Source: JAWOGN01 sp046496815 (GTDB lineage: Bacteria > Desulfobacterota > DSM-4660 > Desulfatiglandales > Desulfatiglandaceae). From it: a stretch of 15,371 nt of DNA. Every line of letters starts with the position of its first letter. Position 1 is the stretch's first letter. This document shows positions 1 through 6,529 of the stretch, piece by piece. The notes under the pieces are model-generated. The model was given only the letters and a program-made list of their open reading frames with translations, was not told the origin of the DNA and ran no database searches. Location of the stretch: NCBI GenBank assembly GCA_046496815.1, contig JAWOGN010000335.1, positions 1 through 15,371 on the forward strand. Reading direction: 5' to 3'. The translations under genes and the position numbers were made by a program.

Positions 1-2
1 TC

Positions 3-410
3 GAGCGTCTGGTCGACTTGGCCAAAGAAGGCGGGAGAAATGCGCTCGAAGAGCTGGTGAGAACGATTCAAGACCGAATCTACGGCCTGGCGCTGAGGAT
101 CCTCTTCCTGCCGGCTGATGCAGAGGACGCGACCCAAGAGATACTGATCAAGATCATCACCCATCTGAGAAGTTTCAAAGGGGAAAGCCGATTCACAACC
201 TGGTGTTTTCGCATTGCCGCCAATCACCTCCTCTCCACCCGCAAACGGATTCCAGGCTTCAAGAACTGGGAGAACCGGAGCGGATTGCTGTTCTTTTCCA
301 GAGCCACCCCGACTATGCAGCACCGGAGACCTTTGTCAAAGCAAAGCGAAGCTGGATCCGGACTGATTCTTTGCCGGCAATGCAGATGTTGTTTCATTCA
401 TATCGAATGA
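3..410 (+). pseudogene. Decayed ECF-type RNA polymerase sigma factor, 5' end outside the window
   Basis: The reading frame is open from the left edge, so the true start is probably outside the window. Codons from about 75 to 255 encode a good sigma-70 region 2: an acidic 'DAEDATQEIL' helix, then 'FKGESRFTTWCFRIAANHLL', the usual core-binding and -10 recognition segments of ECF factors. After 'STRKR' (about 245) homology stops. Region 4, the -35 binding helix-turn-helix, is absent. In the next frame (about 270-370) the translation reads 'LFQSHPDYAAPETFVKAK', which may be a C-terminal sigma tail after a frameshift and internal deletion; that part is less certain. The frame ends at 410, next to the 3' end of the convergent vapC. 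A factor without region 4 should not work as a normal ECF sigma, so I call it a remnant. A sequencing error could explain the frameshift but not the missing domain. Confidence 0.72.
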
Positions 411-446
411 CAACCGCATGGTTGTTACGGCATGGAAAGAAATATA

Positions 447-842
447 TCAATGCCCCCCGTCCCCTATGAATTTCTTGGGGAAATACTTCACATTATCCAT
501 ATTCTTAAAATCTGAATCTTGAGTCCAAATGGTAGCGTTGACGTCTTTTGCTATTGCAAGAATAATACTGTCAGCCATCGGAAGATTATGCTTCAGACTT
601 AGTTTTGCGGCAGCAATAGCCAGAGCAGCTGTTAGATCCACAACGGTCCCTTTTCGCATGGCAACGGCTGCTTGTAACGCTTCATTCTCACCGGACTCTC
701 GAAGAACTACCTTGAAGACCTCATATATTATTACTGTCGGCACAACAAGCGAAGCCGTGTCATTCAACGGGGGCAGGAAATGCTCGGCATTCGGCTCATC
801 CGTAAAATATGCAAGCCATCCGGATGAATCGACAATATTCAT
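447..842 (-). CDS. vapC: VapC-like PIN-domain ribonuclease toxin
   Basis: This 131-residue protein is of normal PIN-toxin length. VapC toxins are Mg2+-dependent RNases that usually cleave tRNA or rRNA and arrest growth when the antitoxin is degraded. The acidic active-site set is visible: D5 in 'NIVDSSGWLAYF', E41 in 'IIYEVFK', D91 in 'LPMADSIILA', and D109/D111 in 'TQDSDF'. All are in family order, so the enzyme looks intact. Its ATG overlaps the stop of the upstream antitoxin by four bases (839-842), the classic translationally coupled vapBC arrangement. The 3' end lies against the broken sigma-factor remnant on the other strand. PIN membership is secure; the RNA target cannot be read from sequence. 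Confidence 0.93.
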   Translation of the reverse strand: MNIVDSSGWLAYFTDEPNAEHFLPPLNDTASLVVPTVIIYEVFKVVLRESGENEALQAAVAMRKGTVVDLTAALAIAAAKLSLKHNLPMADSIILAIAKDVNATIWTQDSDFKNMDNVKYFPKKFIGDGGH

Positions 843-1045
843 ACCCTGTCTTCCTCTCGTTCGAATTCCGTATTTATGCCTTTCAGAAACCCGCGGAGCT
901 CTTTAATATCTCGTTCTGGAATAAGTTCGATCCGCCCGTCATATTCTAAAATCTGCATTTTTTGACCGGGGCGAAGGTGCAGTGCCTGCCTAACTGCTTT
1001 TGGTATTACGACCTGATATTTTGGTGATACGGTTACAGTTTGCAT
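839..1045 (-). CDS. vapB: VapB-like AbrB/MazE-fold antitoxin
   Basis: I start this at the ATG at 1045 (68 residues). It has a GAGG Shine-Dalgarno (1053-1056) about seven bases upstream, and the SpoVT/AbrB swapped-hairpin domain begins there: 'TVSPKYQVVIPKAVRQALHL', followed by 'RPGQKMQI'. An extension to 1105 is open but would translate through the promoter and operator palindrome. The N-terminal half should dimerise and bind operator DNA; the acidic tail after residue 45 ('IKELRGFLKG...FEREEDRV') should wrap and block VapC. It is the first gene of the vapBC operon and should repress its own promoter, as is usual for this family. Confidence 0.92.
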   Translation of the reverse strand: MQTVTVSPKYQVVIPKAVRQALHLRPGQKMQILEYDGRIELIPERDIKELRGFLKGINTEFEREEDRV

Positions 1046-1056
1046 TCGAAAACCTC

Positions 1057-1105
1057 GATCGATATTATTTCGTATTACAATAATATGATCGATAAGGTTT
1101 GTCAA
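1057..1105 (-). promoter_or_regulatory. vapBC promoter with overlapping operator palindrome
   Basis: On the minus strand a consensus -35 TTGACA (1100-1105) is followed, 17 bases on, by TATTGT (1077-1082), a fair -10. An inverted repeat overlaps this core: ATCGATATTATT at 1058-1069 mirrors AATAATATGATCGAT at 1079-1093, apart from a three-base insertion. Repressor binding here would occlude RNA polymerase, as expected for VapB autoregulation. The promoter lies 30-60 bases upstream of the chosen vapB start, which also supports that start. Promoter and dyad are seen directly; the repressor identity is inferred. Confidence 0.7.
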
Positions 1106-1132
1106 TTCTATTTTTGGCCAACGACTTCACCT

Positions 1133-1197
1133 CACCGGCTTGTCGGGGCAATTGAAAAAAAGCCATACAACCGCAGATCAGCCCGACAAGTCCGGTG
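1133..1197. repeat. Large imperfect inverted repeat (15/16-base arms)
   Basis: CACCGGCTTGTCGGG (1133-1147) is repeated inverted as CCCGACAAGTCCGGTG (1182-1197), differing by one inserted base, around a 34-base loop. No U-run follows on either strand, so a terminator is unlikely. It lies between the vapBC promoter and the RAYT transposase stump. RAYT enzymes act on REP-type palindromes, so it may be a REP-like element or half of one. No other feature is visible in 1106-1236. Confidence 0.6.
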
Positions 1198-1236
1198 CTG
1201 TCGCGCAATTCTGCGAATCAATCTGCAAGTAACTGA

Positions 1237-1498
1237 TCAAGCTCCTTCCGGACGGCTGACTACTATGTCGTCCTTTATAGCCCCAAAACCGGCGATATGG
1301 AAAGCAGAGGGCCCTCGGAGTTGATAGGATTCTGCTGCCCCCATTTTTTTTCTTCCTAAGGCCACTGTTCCCAGTATGGATTTTACCCAGTCAACAAAAC
1401 CTCCACTGCCGACAGCGATACTCCTTGTCCATCTTTCATCTTCGACGTTTTTTCCATTTTCCAAACATTCCTCGTCCTTCGCTGCATCATTATCAACA
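1237..1498 (-). pseudogene. C-terminal remnant of a RAYT (REP-associated tyrosine transposase, Y1_Tnp family)
   Basis: The minus-strand frame from about 1498 to 1237 encodes 'DERWTRSIAVGSGGFVDWVK', then 'GRKKMGAAESYQLRGP'. This pattern matches my memory of the C-terminal extension of RAYT-type transposases ('ERWT.SIAVGS..FV...K...GR......YELREP'). The catalytic HUH and Tyr region is missing: the upstream frame stops at 1499-1501, and the Mth938-domain gene ends at 1493. There is no proper start codon or Shine-Dalgarno, so this is a stump, not a functional gene. The reading after 'YQLRGP' ('SAFHIAGFGAIKDDIVV') fits the family's degenerate tail only loosely. It marks past REP-element activity near the adjacent inverted repeat. 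Confidence 0.68.
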
Positions 1499-1846
1499 CG
1501 TCAAATGAAATCCCGCGGCTACCCTTCTGGTCGCTGTCAGTTGGTTGAAGATTTTAATCGCCTTTTCGTTGGATGCCTCAAAGAAATCGATGGCCAATTC
1601 GGCCAGGTCGGATTCGAGGTTTTTATCCGGTTTCACTCCGCCACTCACGCCTGTGCCTATGACAATGACCTCCGGCGCAGCATCGATCAAGGCCCTGAGA
1701 TCATCCGTGGTAAGCCCGTGACCTCTTTTGCGCCTCCACGGCTTGCGTATTTCGCCATCCGGAAGAATGATGAGGTCCTCTGTGTACCGCTTGCCGTTGA
1801 TAAAAATAGCACCGAATGCACATGTGTCGATTCTATTGGTCAGCAT
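1493..1846 (-). CDS. Mth938-like domain protein (DUF498 / NDUFAF3-related)
   Basis: This is a 117-residue single-domain protein with the full Mth938/DUF498 signature: 'FGAIFINGKRYTEDLIILPD' near the N-terminus, 'WRRKRGHGLTTDDL' at about 37-50, and 'PEVIVIGTGVSGGV' at about 58-71. Members form a compact alpha/beta fold. The eukaryotic relative NDUFAF3 is a complex I assembly factor, but bacterial members have no settled function. The ATG at 1846 follows a GAGGGAAAGAGAGC ribosome-binding stretch, 28 bases after the stop of the upstream threonine aldolase gene, so the two are probably co-transcribed. No transmembrane or export signal is visible. Confidence 0.88.
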   Translation of the reverse strand: MLTNRIDTCAFGAIFINGKRYTEDLIILPDGEIRKPWRRKRGHGLTTDDLRALIDAAPEVIVIGTGVSGGVKPDKNLESDLAELAIDFFEASNEKAIKIFNQLTATRRVAAGFHLTC

Positions 1847-1874
1847 GCTCTCTTTCCCTCGTCAGTGACCCACC

Positions 1875-2921
1875 TCACCTTGCCGAGAAGAGCGTATGAA
1901 ACGCCTCCAGAACCTTCTCAATATCTTGGATGGTGATCCAATAGTGTGTGACCGCCCTGAATTCCCGTAAACCCACTTGCCCGATTTTAATACCGAATTC
2001 TTTACCCAAGCGCTCAACAAGTGCGGCTGGTTCGAGGGATGATTCTTTCCTGAGGCCAAAATAGACGATGTTGGTTTGAACGCTTGGCAGAGCAATTTCG
2101 ATGTCGGGTATCTCCGCCAACCCCGCTGCCATTTTTCGCGCCGTACGATGATCATCTGCGAGGCGGTTTACCATTTTCTCTAGAGAGACGATTCCGGCAC
2201 TGGCCAGGATTCCCACCTGTCTCATGCCCCCGCCAAGCATTTTGCGAGCGCGTCGCGCCCGATGGATGAAGTCCGACGAACCGCACAGCATGCTTCCGAC
2301 CGGTGCGCACAGGCCTTTGCTGAGGCAGAACATCACACTGTCAACATGTTGTGTGATTTCTGTAACAGGGCATGCCAAAGCGACAGCGGCATTGAAGACC
2401 CTCGCGCCGTCCAAGTGAACGGCAAGGCCGTGATCATCGGCCACCTTTCTCACCGCTGCGAAATAGGATGGCCGAATCGCGACACCTCCGCAGCTGTTAT
2501 GGGAGTTCTCCAAGAATATAGCGCGACTTCGTGGGCAATGAAGATCGTCTGCGCGAATTGCAGCTTCAATATCCACCAAGTCCAACGTGCCATCATGTTG
2601 ATTTTGAATGGTGTGGGGATGAATGCCCCCTACAACGGCTATGCCGCCGGCTTCCCAACGGAACGTGTGTGATTTGTCCCCAAGAATCAGTTCATCCCCT
2701 CTGTCGCAGTGTGCCAATGCGGCTGCAAGATTGCCCATCGTACCGCTGGGCACGAAAAGGGCCGAGTCCATCCCGATCATATTCGCTGCAAGTTTCTCCA
2801 GCCGGATTGCCGTTGGATCGTCCCCCCACACATCATCACCAACTTCGGCGTTTGCCATGGCTTGTCGCATGGCCGGCGTCGGTGAAGTGACGGTATCGGA
2901 TCGAAGGTCGATTGCGCTCAT
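1875..2921 (-). CDS. ltaE: Low-specificity L-threonine aldolase (PLP-dependent)
   Basis: This PLP fold-type I enzyme of the beta-eliminating lyase/threonine aldolase family cleaves L-threonine or L-allo-threonine to glycine and acetaldehyde in the cytosol. It has the usual length (348 residues from the chosen start). It opens with 'IDLRSDTVTSPTPAMR' and shows 'GDDVWGDDPTA', 'LFVPSGTMGNLAA', 'GDKSHTF' (His expected to stack on PLP), 'VHLDGAR' (Asp for the pyridine nitrogen) and 'CLSKGLCAPVGS', whose Lys should form the Schiff base. The frame could start at 2933, but the ATG at 2921 has GGAGAAG six bases upstream, and the family N-terminus begins there, so I chose 2921. The Mth938-domain gene follows in the same direction. 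Substrate stereochemistry cannot be read from sequence. Confidence 0.93.
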   Translation of the reverse strand: MSAIDLRSDTVTSPTPAMRQAMANAEVGDDVWGDDPTAIRLEKLAANMIGMDSALFVPSGTMGNLAAALAHCDRGDELILGDKSHTFRWEAGGIAVVGGIHPHTIQNQHDGTLDLVDIEAAIRADDLHCPRSRAIFLENSHNSCGGVAIRPSYFAAVRKVADDHGLAVHLDGARVFNAAVALACPVTEITQHVDSVMFCLSKGLCAPVGSMLCGSSDFIHRARRARKMLGGGMRQVGILASAGIVSLEKMVNRLADDHRTARKMAAGLAEIPDIEIALPSVQTNIVYFGLRKESSLEPAALVERLGKEFGIKIGQVGLREFRAVTHYWITIQDIEKVLEAFHTLFSAR

Positions 2922-3069
2922 ATTCTTCTCCATTCAAGACGACTTAGATATTTCGTGTTTTCGTTTTTAGGATCTCATACTCATTTTCTGTGAACACTGC
3001 TGAAGGATTCGCCGGAATTGAAACAACCCGCGCCGAGCGGTTTCTTGTGCCGTTGCGCGCTTGGTTTTT

Positions 3070-4296
3070 TCAATTCGCGCTTGTCGGTAGCCGTCCTTGT
3101 GCGGTTTCAAGAACTGCGCGTTTCGGGCCACTTCGGCTGAGCGCTGAGGCGGCGCTTTCGATACGCCGGATGCCTGCTTTGAGTGCTTCATCATCCACGG
3201 CGAATGATAGCCGGACATACCCTTCACCGCTTTCACCGAAAATTCTCCCCGGCACCACGGCGACGTGATGCGCTTTGACCAGGTATTCGGCAAACTCCCA
3301 TGACGACAAGCCAAACGCCGAGATGTTGGGAAACGCATAAAAGGTTGATTCCGGTTTGAGACAGGTTATCCCGTCGATGGCATTCAAGCCCTCGTAAACA
3401 ATGTGGCGCCGGCGATCATAGGCCGCCGCCATTTCGTCGACGCAGTCTTGGGGCCCGGTTATGGCCGCCAATGCGGCGCGTTGCGCCATTGCGGTCACGC
3501 CGGAGACCATGTGCTCCATAAGCTTTTCCATCTCATCGATGAACGCTTTCGGGGCCGCCGCATATCCCACTCGCCAGCCGGTCATGGCATATGACTTGGA
3601 CAGGGTGTATGCCGAGATGGTCCGGTTTTTCATGCCGTCGAGGGAAGCGATGCTGACATGCATGTTGCCGTCGAATACGATGTGTTCATAAGGTTCGTCG
3701 GCCAGGACGAGAATGTCCTTTTCCACGGCGATCCGGGCGATTGCTTCGAGGGTCTCCCGGTCTAACATGGCGCCGGTAGGATTTGACGGGGTGTTCAGAA
3801 TCATCAGTCGGGTCTTGTCCGTTAGCGCAGCGCCGATATCGTCGGGAATCACCTTGAACCCGTTTTTTTCCAGTGCAGGGACCGCAACAGGCGCCCCGCC
3901 GAAAAGGCGGATCTGAGAGTAATAGTCATACCCCGGATCGATCACCAGCACTTCCTGACCTGGTTCGACCAGGTGCAAAATCGTATTGAAGATGACTTGC
4001 ATGGCGCCGACGGCCACGAAAATCTCCGTTTCCGGATCAGCGTCTATGTTGTTTTCCCGGCGCAGTTTTTCTGAGATGGCCTGGCGGACATCCAAAAATC
4101 CCTTGGCCGGCGGATATCGGGTAAACCCTTCATCCAGGGCCTTTTTGGCAGCATTCCGGATGAACTCCGGTGTATCGAAATCCGGCTGACCGATGCCCAG
4201 ATTGATCACACCGGGAATTTCATCGGCCAAGGCGAACATCACTCGGATGCCCGACCATTCCACCGCCTTGCTGCGCCGTGTAATTTTATCTTCCAT
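3070..4296 (-). CDS. Class I/II PLP aminotransferase (aspartate-aminotransferase-like)
   Basis: The 408-residue protein has the full fold-type I aminotransferase signature: 'NLGIGQPDFDTP' (33-43), 'FTRYPPAKGFLDVRQAI' (58-74), 'NTPSNPTGAM' (168-177), 'LADEPYEHIVF' (198-208), the Schiff-base Lys K234 in 'AYTLSKSYAMTGWRVGY', and the carboxylate-binding Arg R362 in 'GYVRLSFA'. It should transfer amino groups between an amino acid and a 2-oxo acid. Aspartate, aromatic or alanine-type specificity cannot be separated by eye. The last 20 or so residues ('RSGPKRAVLETAQGRLP') extend past the usual end and look disordered. It starts 87 bases downstream of the U32-like gene on the same strand, probably as the second gene of that operon. 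The Shine-Dalgarno is weak (GACGGAAA, very close to ATG). Confidence 0.93.
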   Translation of the reverse strand: MEDKITRRSKAVEWSGIRVMFALADEIPGVINLGIGQPDFDTPEFIRNAAKKALDEGFTRYPPAKGFLDVRQAISEKLRRENNIDADPETEIFVAVGAMQVIFNTILHLVEPGQEVLVIDPGYDYYSQIRLFGGAPVAVPALEKNGFKVIPDDIGAALTDKTRLMILNTPSNPTGAMLDRETLEAIARIAVEKDILVLADEPYEHIVFDGNMHVSIASLDGMKNRTISAYTLSKSYAMTGWRVGYAAAPKAFIDEMEKLMEHMVSGVTAMAQRAALAAITGPQDCVDEMAAAYDRRRHIVYEGLNAIDGITCLKPESTFYAFPNISAFGLSSWEFAEYLVKAHHVAVVPGRIFGESGEGYVRLSFAVDDEALKAGIRRIESAASALSRSGPKRAVLETAQGRLPTSAN

Positions 4297-4383
4297 TTTC
4301 CGTCTCTATGTTGCTGAAAAATTTCGAAATCTTTTATGGCAAATCCGGATGCTTCTCCAACACGGTTTTGACGGGCGGGCTCG

Positions 4384-5331
4384 TTATGGCTGAGGCAAGA
4401 CCAGATCCGGCGCGCCTTTCTTTGAAATTAAAAGGTCCGGTGCATGTCGCTCCATGATCTCCATGACAATGCCGGCGATCTTGACCTTCTCGCGGATGAG
4501 ATTCGCATGAAAATCCTCTGCGACCCAGGGTTTGTAGATATCGCCTTCGGAGGTCCCCGGCTCGAATTTGAAATAGCACGGCGAAGCGATCCTCGCAATC
4601 TCCGGGGCCTCGTAAGCGCGGAACATGCCGCCGAAAGCGTCCACAATGATCAGATAGATGTCCAGGGGAATATCCACAGCCTTGCGGATCCCGCCCAGAA
4701 TGGGGAGGGATACATCGGACAGGGGATTCATGGAATTGGCGCCCATGGATTCGATGACCTTGGCCCCCGCGGCACTGCAATAACCACCGAACACCGAAAA
4801 CTTGAAAATGGTCTCCCTGGGGATGAACCCCTCCTGTCTCATCTTGTTGACAATGAACAGGACGCCTTCATCATAGACCAGAAACCCCCTGAATCCTGCC
4901 TCGATGTTGCGCATCATGTCCGCAATATGATAGGAGATATGATCAGAGCCCCTCAACCTGAAACCCTGCATCATTCCCTCAGGTGTGGCGGCTTCTTTGG
5001 ATCCGGCATCCCATGCCTTCCTGTGGCCGACCGTCATCACCACCTCGATTTTCTCTTCATAGGCCATTTGTGCCATGGCCTTGATTTCCTCAAAGTCGCA
5101 ATAGGTGGACCCGCCTACAGCGGCGATGGCACGATGAACAGTGACCTTCCGCTTTTGGGCCTCCCGGATCATGGCTTCCATGGTGGAAGCGCGCTCCACG
5201 CCGGCGATCTCAATTCGATAATGGGCTCCGTCGGCAAACCGCTTGGAGGACGTAGGCAGATCATATGCGTCGCGGCCCGGAATCCCTTCCTTTTCCATGA
5301 AGCGCCTTATTTGCTTTAATACGTCCGGCAT
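4384..5331 (-). CDS. U32-peptidase-like TIM-barrel protein, function unknown
   Basis: This 315-residue soluble protein resembles, from memory, a conserved bacterial family usually labelled 'U32 family peptidase'. Its marks are 'YDLPTSSKRFADGAHYRIEI', 'GVERASTMEAM', 'AGFRGFLVYDEGVL', 'NPLSDVSLPILGGIRKA', 'FGGMFRAYEAPEIARI' and 'PCYFKFEPGTSEGDIYKPW'. The repeating beta-alpha pattern fits a TIM barrel. Characterised U32 proteins work in collagen breakdown, tRNA or rRNA hydroxylation, and ubiquinone hydroxylation, so the 'peptidase' label should not be taken as function. An upstream TTG (5337) abuts the ribosome-binding site. The ATG at 5331 has AGGAGGG at six-base spacing and is the better start. 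It is the first gene of an operon with the downstream aminotransferase, which suggests an amino-acid or cofactor-related role, but no substrate is visible. Confidence 0.8.
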   Translation of the reverse strand: MPDVLKQIRRFMEKEGIPGRDAYDLPTSSKRFADGAHYRIEIAGVERASTMEAMIREAQKRKVTVHRAIAAVGGSTYCDFEEIKAMAQMAYEEKIEVVMTVGHRKAWDAGSKEAATPEGMMQGFRLRGSDHISYHIADMMRNIEAGFRGFLVYDEGVLFIVNKMRQEGFIPRETIFKFSVFGGYCSAAGAKVIESMGANSMNPLSDVSLPILGGIRKAVDIPLDIYLIIVDAFGGMFRAYEAPEIARIASPCYFKFEPGTSEGDIYKPWVAEDFHANLIREKVKIAGIVMEIMERHAPDLLISKKGAPDLVLPQP

Positions 5332-5367
5332 TGGCAACCCTCCTTCAGCACGCCTATTTTAAACCAC

Positions 5368-5384
5368 GAACTTTATATAAGTTC
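5368..5384. promoter_or_regulatory. Perfect palindrome upstream of the U32-like/aminotransferase operon
   Basis: GAACTT-TATAT-AAGTTC is a perfect six-base inverted repeat with an AT-rich five-base spacer. It lies 37 bases upstream of the U32-like start codon, inside the likely promoter zone (a TAAAAT-like -10 lies just downstream on the minus strand). Position and symmetry suggest a repressor operator. No regulator gene is adjacent, so the binding protein is unknown. Confidence 0.4.
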
Positions 5385-5668
5385 TCAGTTTCAACTTTTT
5401 TCCTGAGAGCGCGGAAAGCACTTTCTGCGGTGCGCCCGACTTGCGCGACGGATCCAAATGAACTTCTTTAATTTCGGCTGGGATAACGTCGGAAAGCGGG
5501 CCGCTGCTCAAACATAAAATCACTTTTGCGCTTAGAAAATCCCCAATATTGGAAAAGGGGGCCTTGGGATCTCTTTGAGAAGGAAAGACGGCCCGTGGCA
5601 AGGCGATGCCGATTCCTTGCAAAATTTGTACTTCCTCCGACAACGTCCCTTATCATTTGAACAAGATC
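5385..5668. other. Intergenic stretch without a supported gene
   Basis: Between the palindrome above and the terminator at 5669, two overlapping minus-strand frames are open. One encodes 94 codons from a TTG at 5643 and runs into the operator region; the other runs through the terminator. Neither has a recognisable domain or a start well placed after the GGAGGA at about 5633-5638. I see nothing that counts as a gene. A long leader of the U32-like operon is possible. Confidence 0.4.
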
Positions 5669-5701
5669 AAAAAAAAGGCCGACGGCTTTTACCGTGGCCT
5701 G
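5669..5701 (-). terminator. Intrinsic terminator of the 50-residue gene
   Basis: On the minus strand AGGCCACGG pairs with CCGTCGGCCT (one bulged base) around the loop TAAAAG, followed directly by eight T residues. This is a textbook rho-independent terminator. It lies 39 bases after the stop of the 50-residue gene at 5740-5892 and shows that gene to be a short monocistronic unit, insulated from the operon downstream. Confidence 0.85.
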
Positions 5702-5739
5702 ATGTGGATCAGAAATGCCGAGTAACAAAATATTCGGGA

Positions 5740-5892
5740 TTAATCACCGATATTGACACCCATTTTGGCTTCTTCCATGCAATCTTTAAGATCTTCATCA
5801 CTGATATTTTTGGGGTCCTTCAGATCATTGATATGACAAACAAATTCATTTCCAGCCCTGTCCTTAACCCAAACAAATCCTTTTTCGACCAT
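5740..5892 (-). CDS. Small acidic two-cysteine protein (50 aa), paralogue of the 6324-6506 product
   Basis: A short gene easily lost to length cut-offs. The minus strand from ATG 5892 to TAA 5740 encodes 50 residues: 'MVEKGFVWVKDRAGNEFVC', then 'INDLKDPKNISDEDLKDCM', ending '...VNIGD'. It aligns without gaps over about 45 residues to the 60-residue product across the divergent region, with roughly 19 identities. Conserved are VKD.AGN.F.C, LKDPK, the second Cys, and Ala and Gly near the end. Both Cys (C19 and C38) are kept. It is acidic, with no signal peptide or membrane segment. The Shine-Dalgarno GGGAGGTGA, four bases before the ATG, is unusually strong. A promoter at 5950-5977 and the terminator at 5669-5701 complete a stand-alone unit. 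I do not recognise the family; metal, thiol or protein-partner binding are all possible. Confidence 0.85.
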   Translation of the reverse strand: MVEKGFVWVKDRAGNEFVCHINDLKDPKNISDEDLKDCMEEAKMGVNIGD

Positions 5893-5949
5893 GGTGTCAC
5901 CTCCCTTATTCCGTTAGTTTAAAATCTCATTCATTCCATTTTCTTATAT

Positions 5950-5977
5950 ATCATAGTCACCCGTGATCAGATGTCAA
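5950..5977 (-). promoter_or_regulatory. Promoter of the 50-residue gene
   Basis: On the minus strand TTGACA (5972-5977, full consensus) is followed by a 16-base spacer and TATGAT (5950-5955, five of six consensus bases). Initiation would fall about 50 bases before the ATG at 5892. This predicts strong constitutive sigma-70 transcription. Confidence 0.65.
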
Positions 5978-6231
5978 ATGAATTCACAATTTTTCAGTTT
6001 TTTTAACTTACCGGTTCGTGAATGGGCGAAAGAATCGTGCTTTCTTGTAACCGGGAAATTTTCGTTCTTTTGTGTTTGGAATTTACATACGGATTTGGTG
6101 TTCGACCGAAACCTGTTATTTTTCCTCCCGCCGACATCGGGACGACAGGCCTCAATTAACATCTTCGAAAGACCCAATGTATTCCTGTGGATATAAGTTC
6201 TGTCTTCCTTGATCTTGGAAAAAATTCCTGC

Positions 6232-6260
6232 TTTTCATTTGTTCATTCAAACATTATAAT
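6232..6260 (+). promoter_or_regulatory. Promoter of the 60-residue gene
   Basis: TTTTCA (6232-6237, four of six) is followed by a 17-base spacer and a perfect TATAAT (6255-6260). The start point would be near 6267, about 57 bases before the ATG at 6324. A strong ribosome-binding site (AGGGAGGT, 6309-6316) lies between. Confidence 0.65.
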
Positions 6261-6323
6261 GCAATAGTAAGGCTGAATAACGCATGTATCCGAATTGATG
6301 AACTTGAGAGGGAGGTCCCAGCT

Positions 6324-6506
6324 ATGGCGGGAGACGATCGGGACAGACTGTATGTCAGGGTCAAGGATGGCGCAGGCAATGCTTTCTTATGCCCTATTGA
6401 CGCGCTGAAAGACCCGAAAGAGGCTACGGAGGATGAAATTGAAAACTGTGTGGATGATGCGACCGTCGGCCGCTATTCAGGAAATATTAAAATCGTTGAT
6501 ACGTAA
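6324..6506 (+). CDS. Small acidic two-cysteine protein (60 aa), paralogue of the 5740-5892 product
   Basis: 60 residues. After a short charged start ('MAGDDRDRLYVR') it shows the shared core: 'VKDGAGNAFLCPIDALKDPK', then 'ATEDEIENCVDDA' and a Gly-containing end. About 42% of a 45-residue ungapped stretch is identical to the 50-residue protein encoded divergently, including both Cys. The acidic second half looks like a short amphipathic helix around the second Cys. The ATG at 6324 has AGGGAGGT seven bases upstream. There is no signal peptide or membrane segment, so it is probably cytosolic. The next gene begins about 23 bases after its stop and may be co-transcribed. Function unknown: the N-terminal half could form a small beta-hairpin ('YVRVKDGAGNAFLCPI') with the Cys pair as a metal or redox site, but this is a guess. 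Confidence 0.85.
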   Translation: MAGDDRDRLYVRVKDGAGNAFLCPIDALKDPKEATEDEIENCVDDATVGRYSGNIKIVDT

Positions 6507-6529
6507 AGTCCCTTGAATTGTTGGTTGGA

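Larger units (their letters stand above)
5893..6323. other. AT-rich divergent intergenic region between the two small paralogues
   Basis: About 430 bases with no credible gene. Both ends carry promoters (5950-5977 minus, 6232-6260 plus) and strong ribosome-binding sites for the flanking small genes. The middle (about 5990-6190) is AT-rich with T-runs. Frames of 67 and 77 codons on opposite strands are open there, but neither has a start signal or recognisable protein pattern. Confidence 0.6.

Noticed and set aside
1133..1197. Rho-independent terminator or riboswitch
   Set aside because: The 34-base loop and lack of a T-run on either strand argue against a terminator; no conserved riboswitch core is visible.
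1376..1936. 186-codon plus-strand frame
   Set aside because: It runs antisense through the RAYT stump, the Mth938 gene and the end of ltaE; no protein pattern.
4444..5319. 291-codon plus-strand frame opposite the U32-like gene
   Set aside because: It mirrors the real minus-strand gene, is His/Gly/Asp-rich without any domain, and has no ribosome-binding site.
5359..5643. 94-codon minus-strand frame as a gene
   Set aside because: TTG start placed before, not after, its GGAGGA; no recognisable domain; it ends inside the operon's promoter/operator zone. Left as unsupported.
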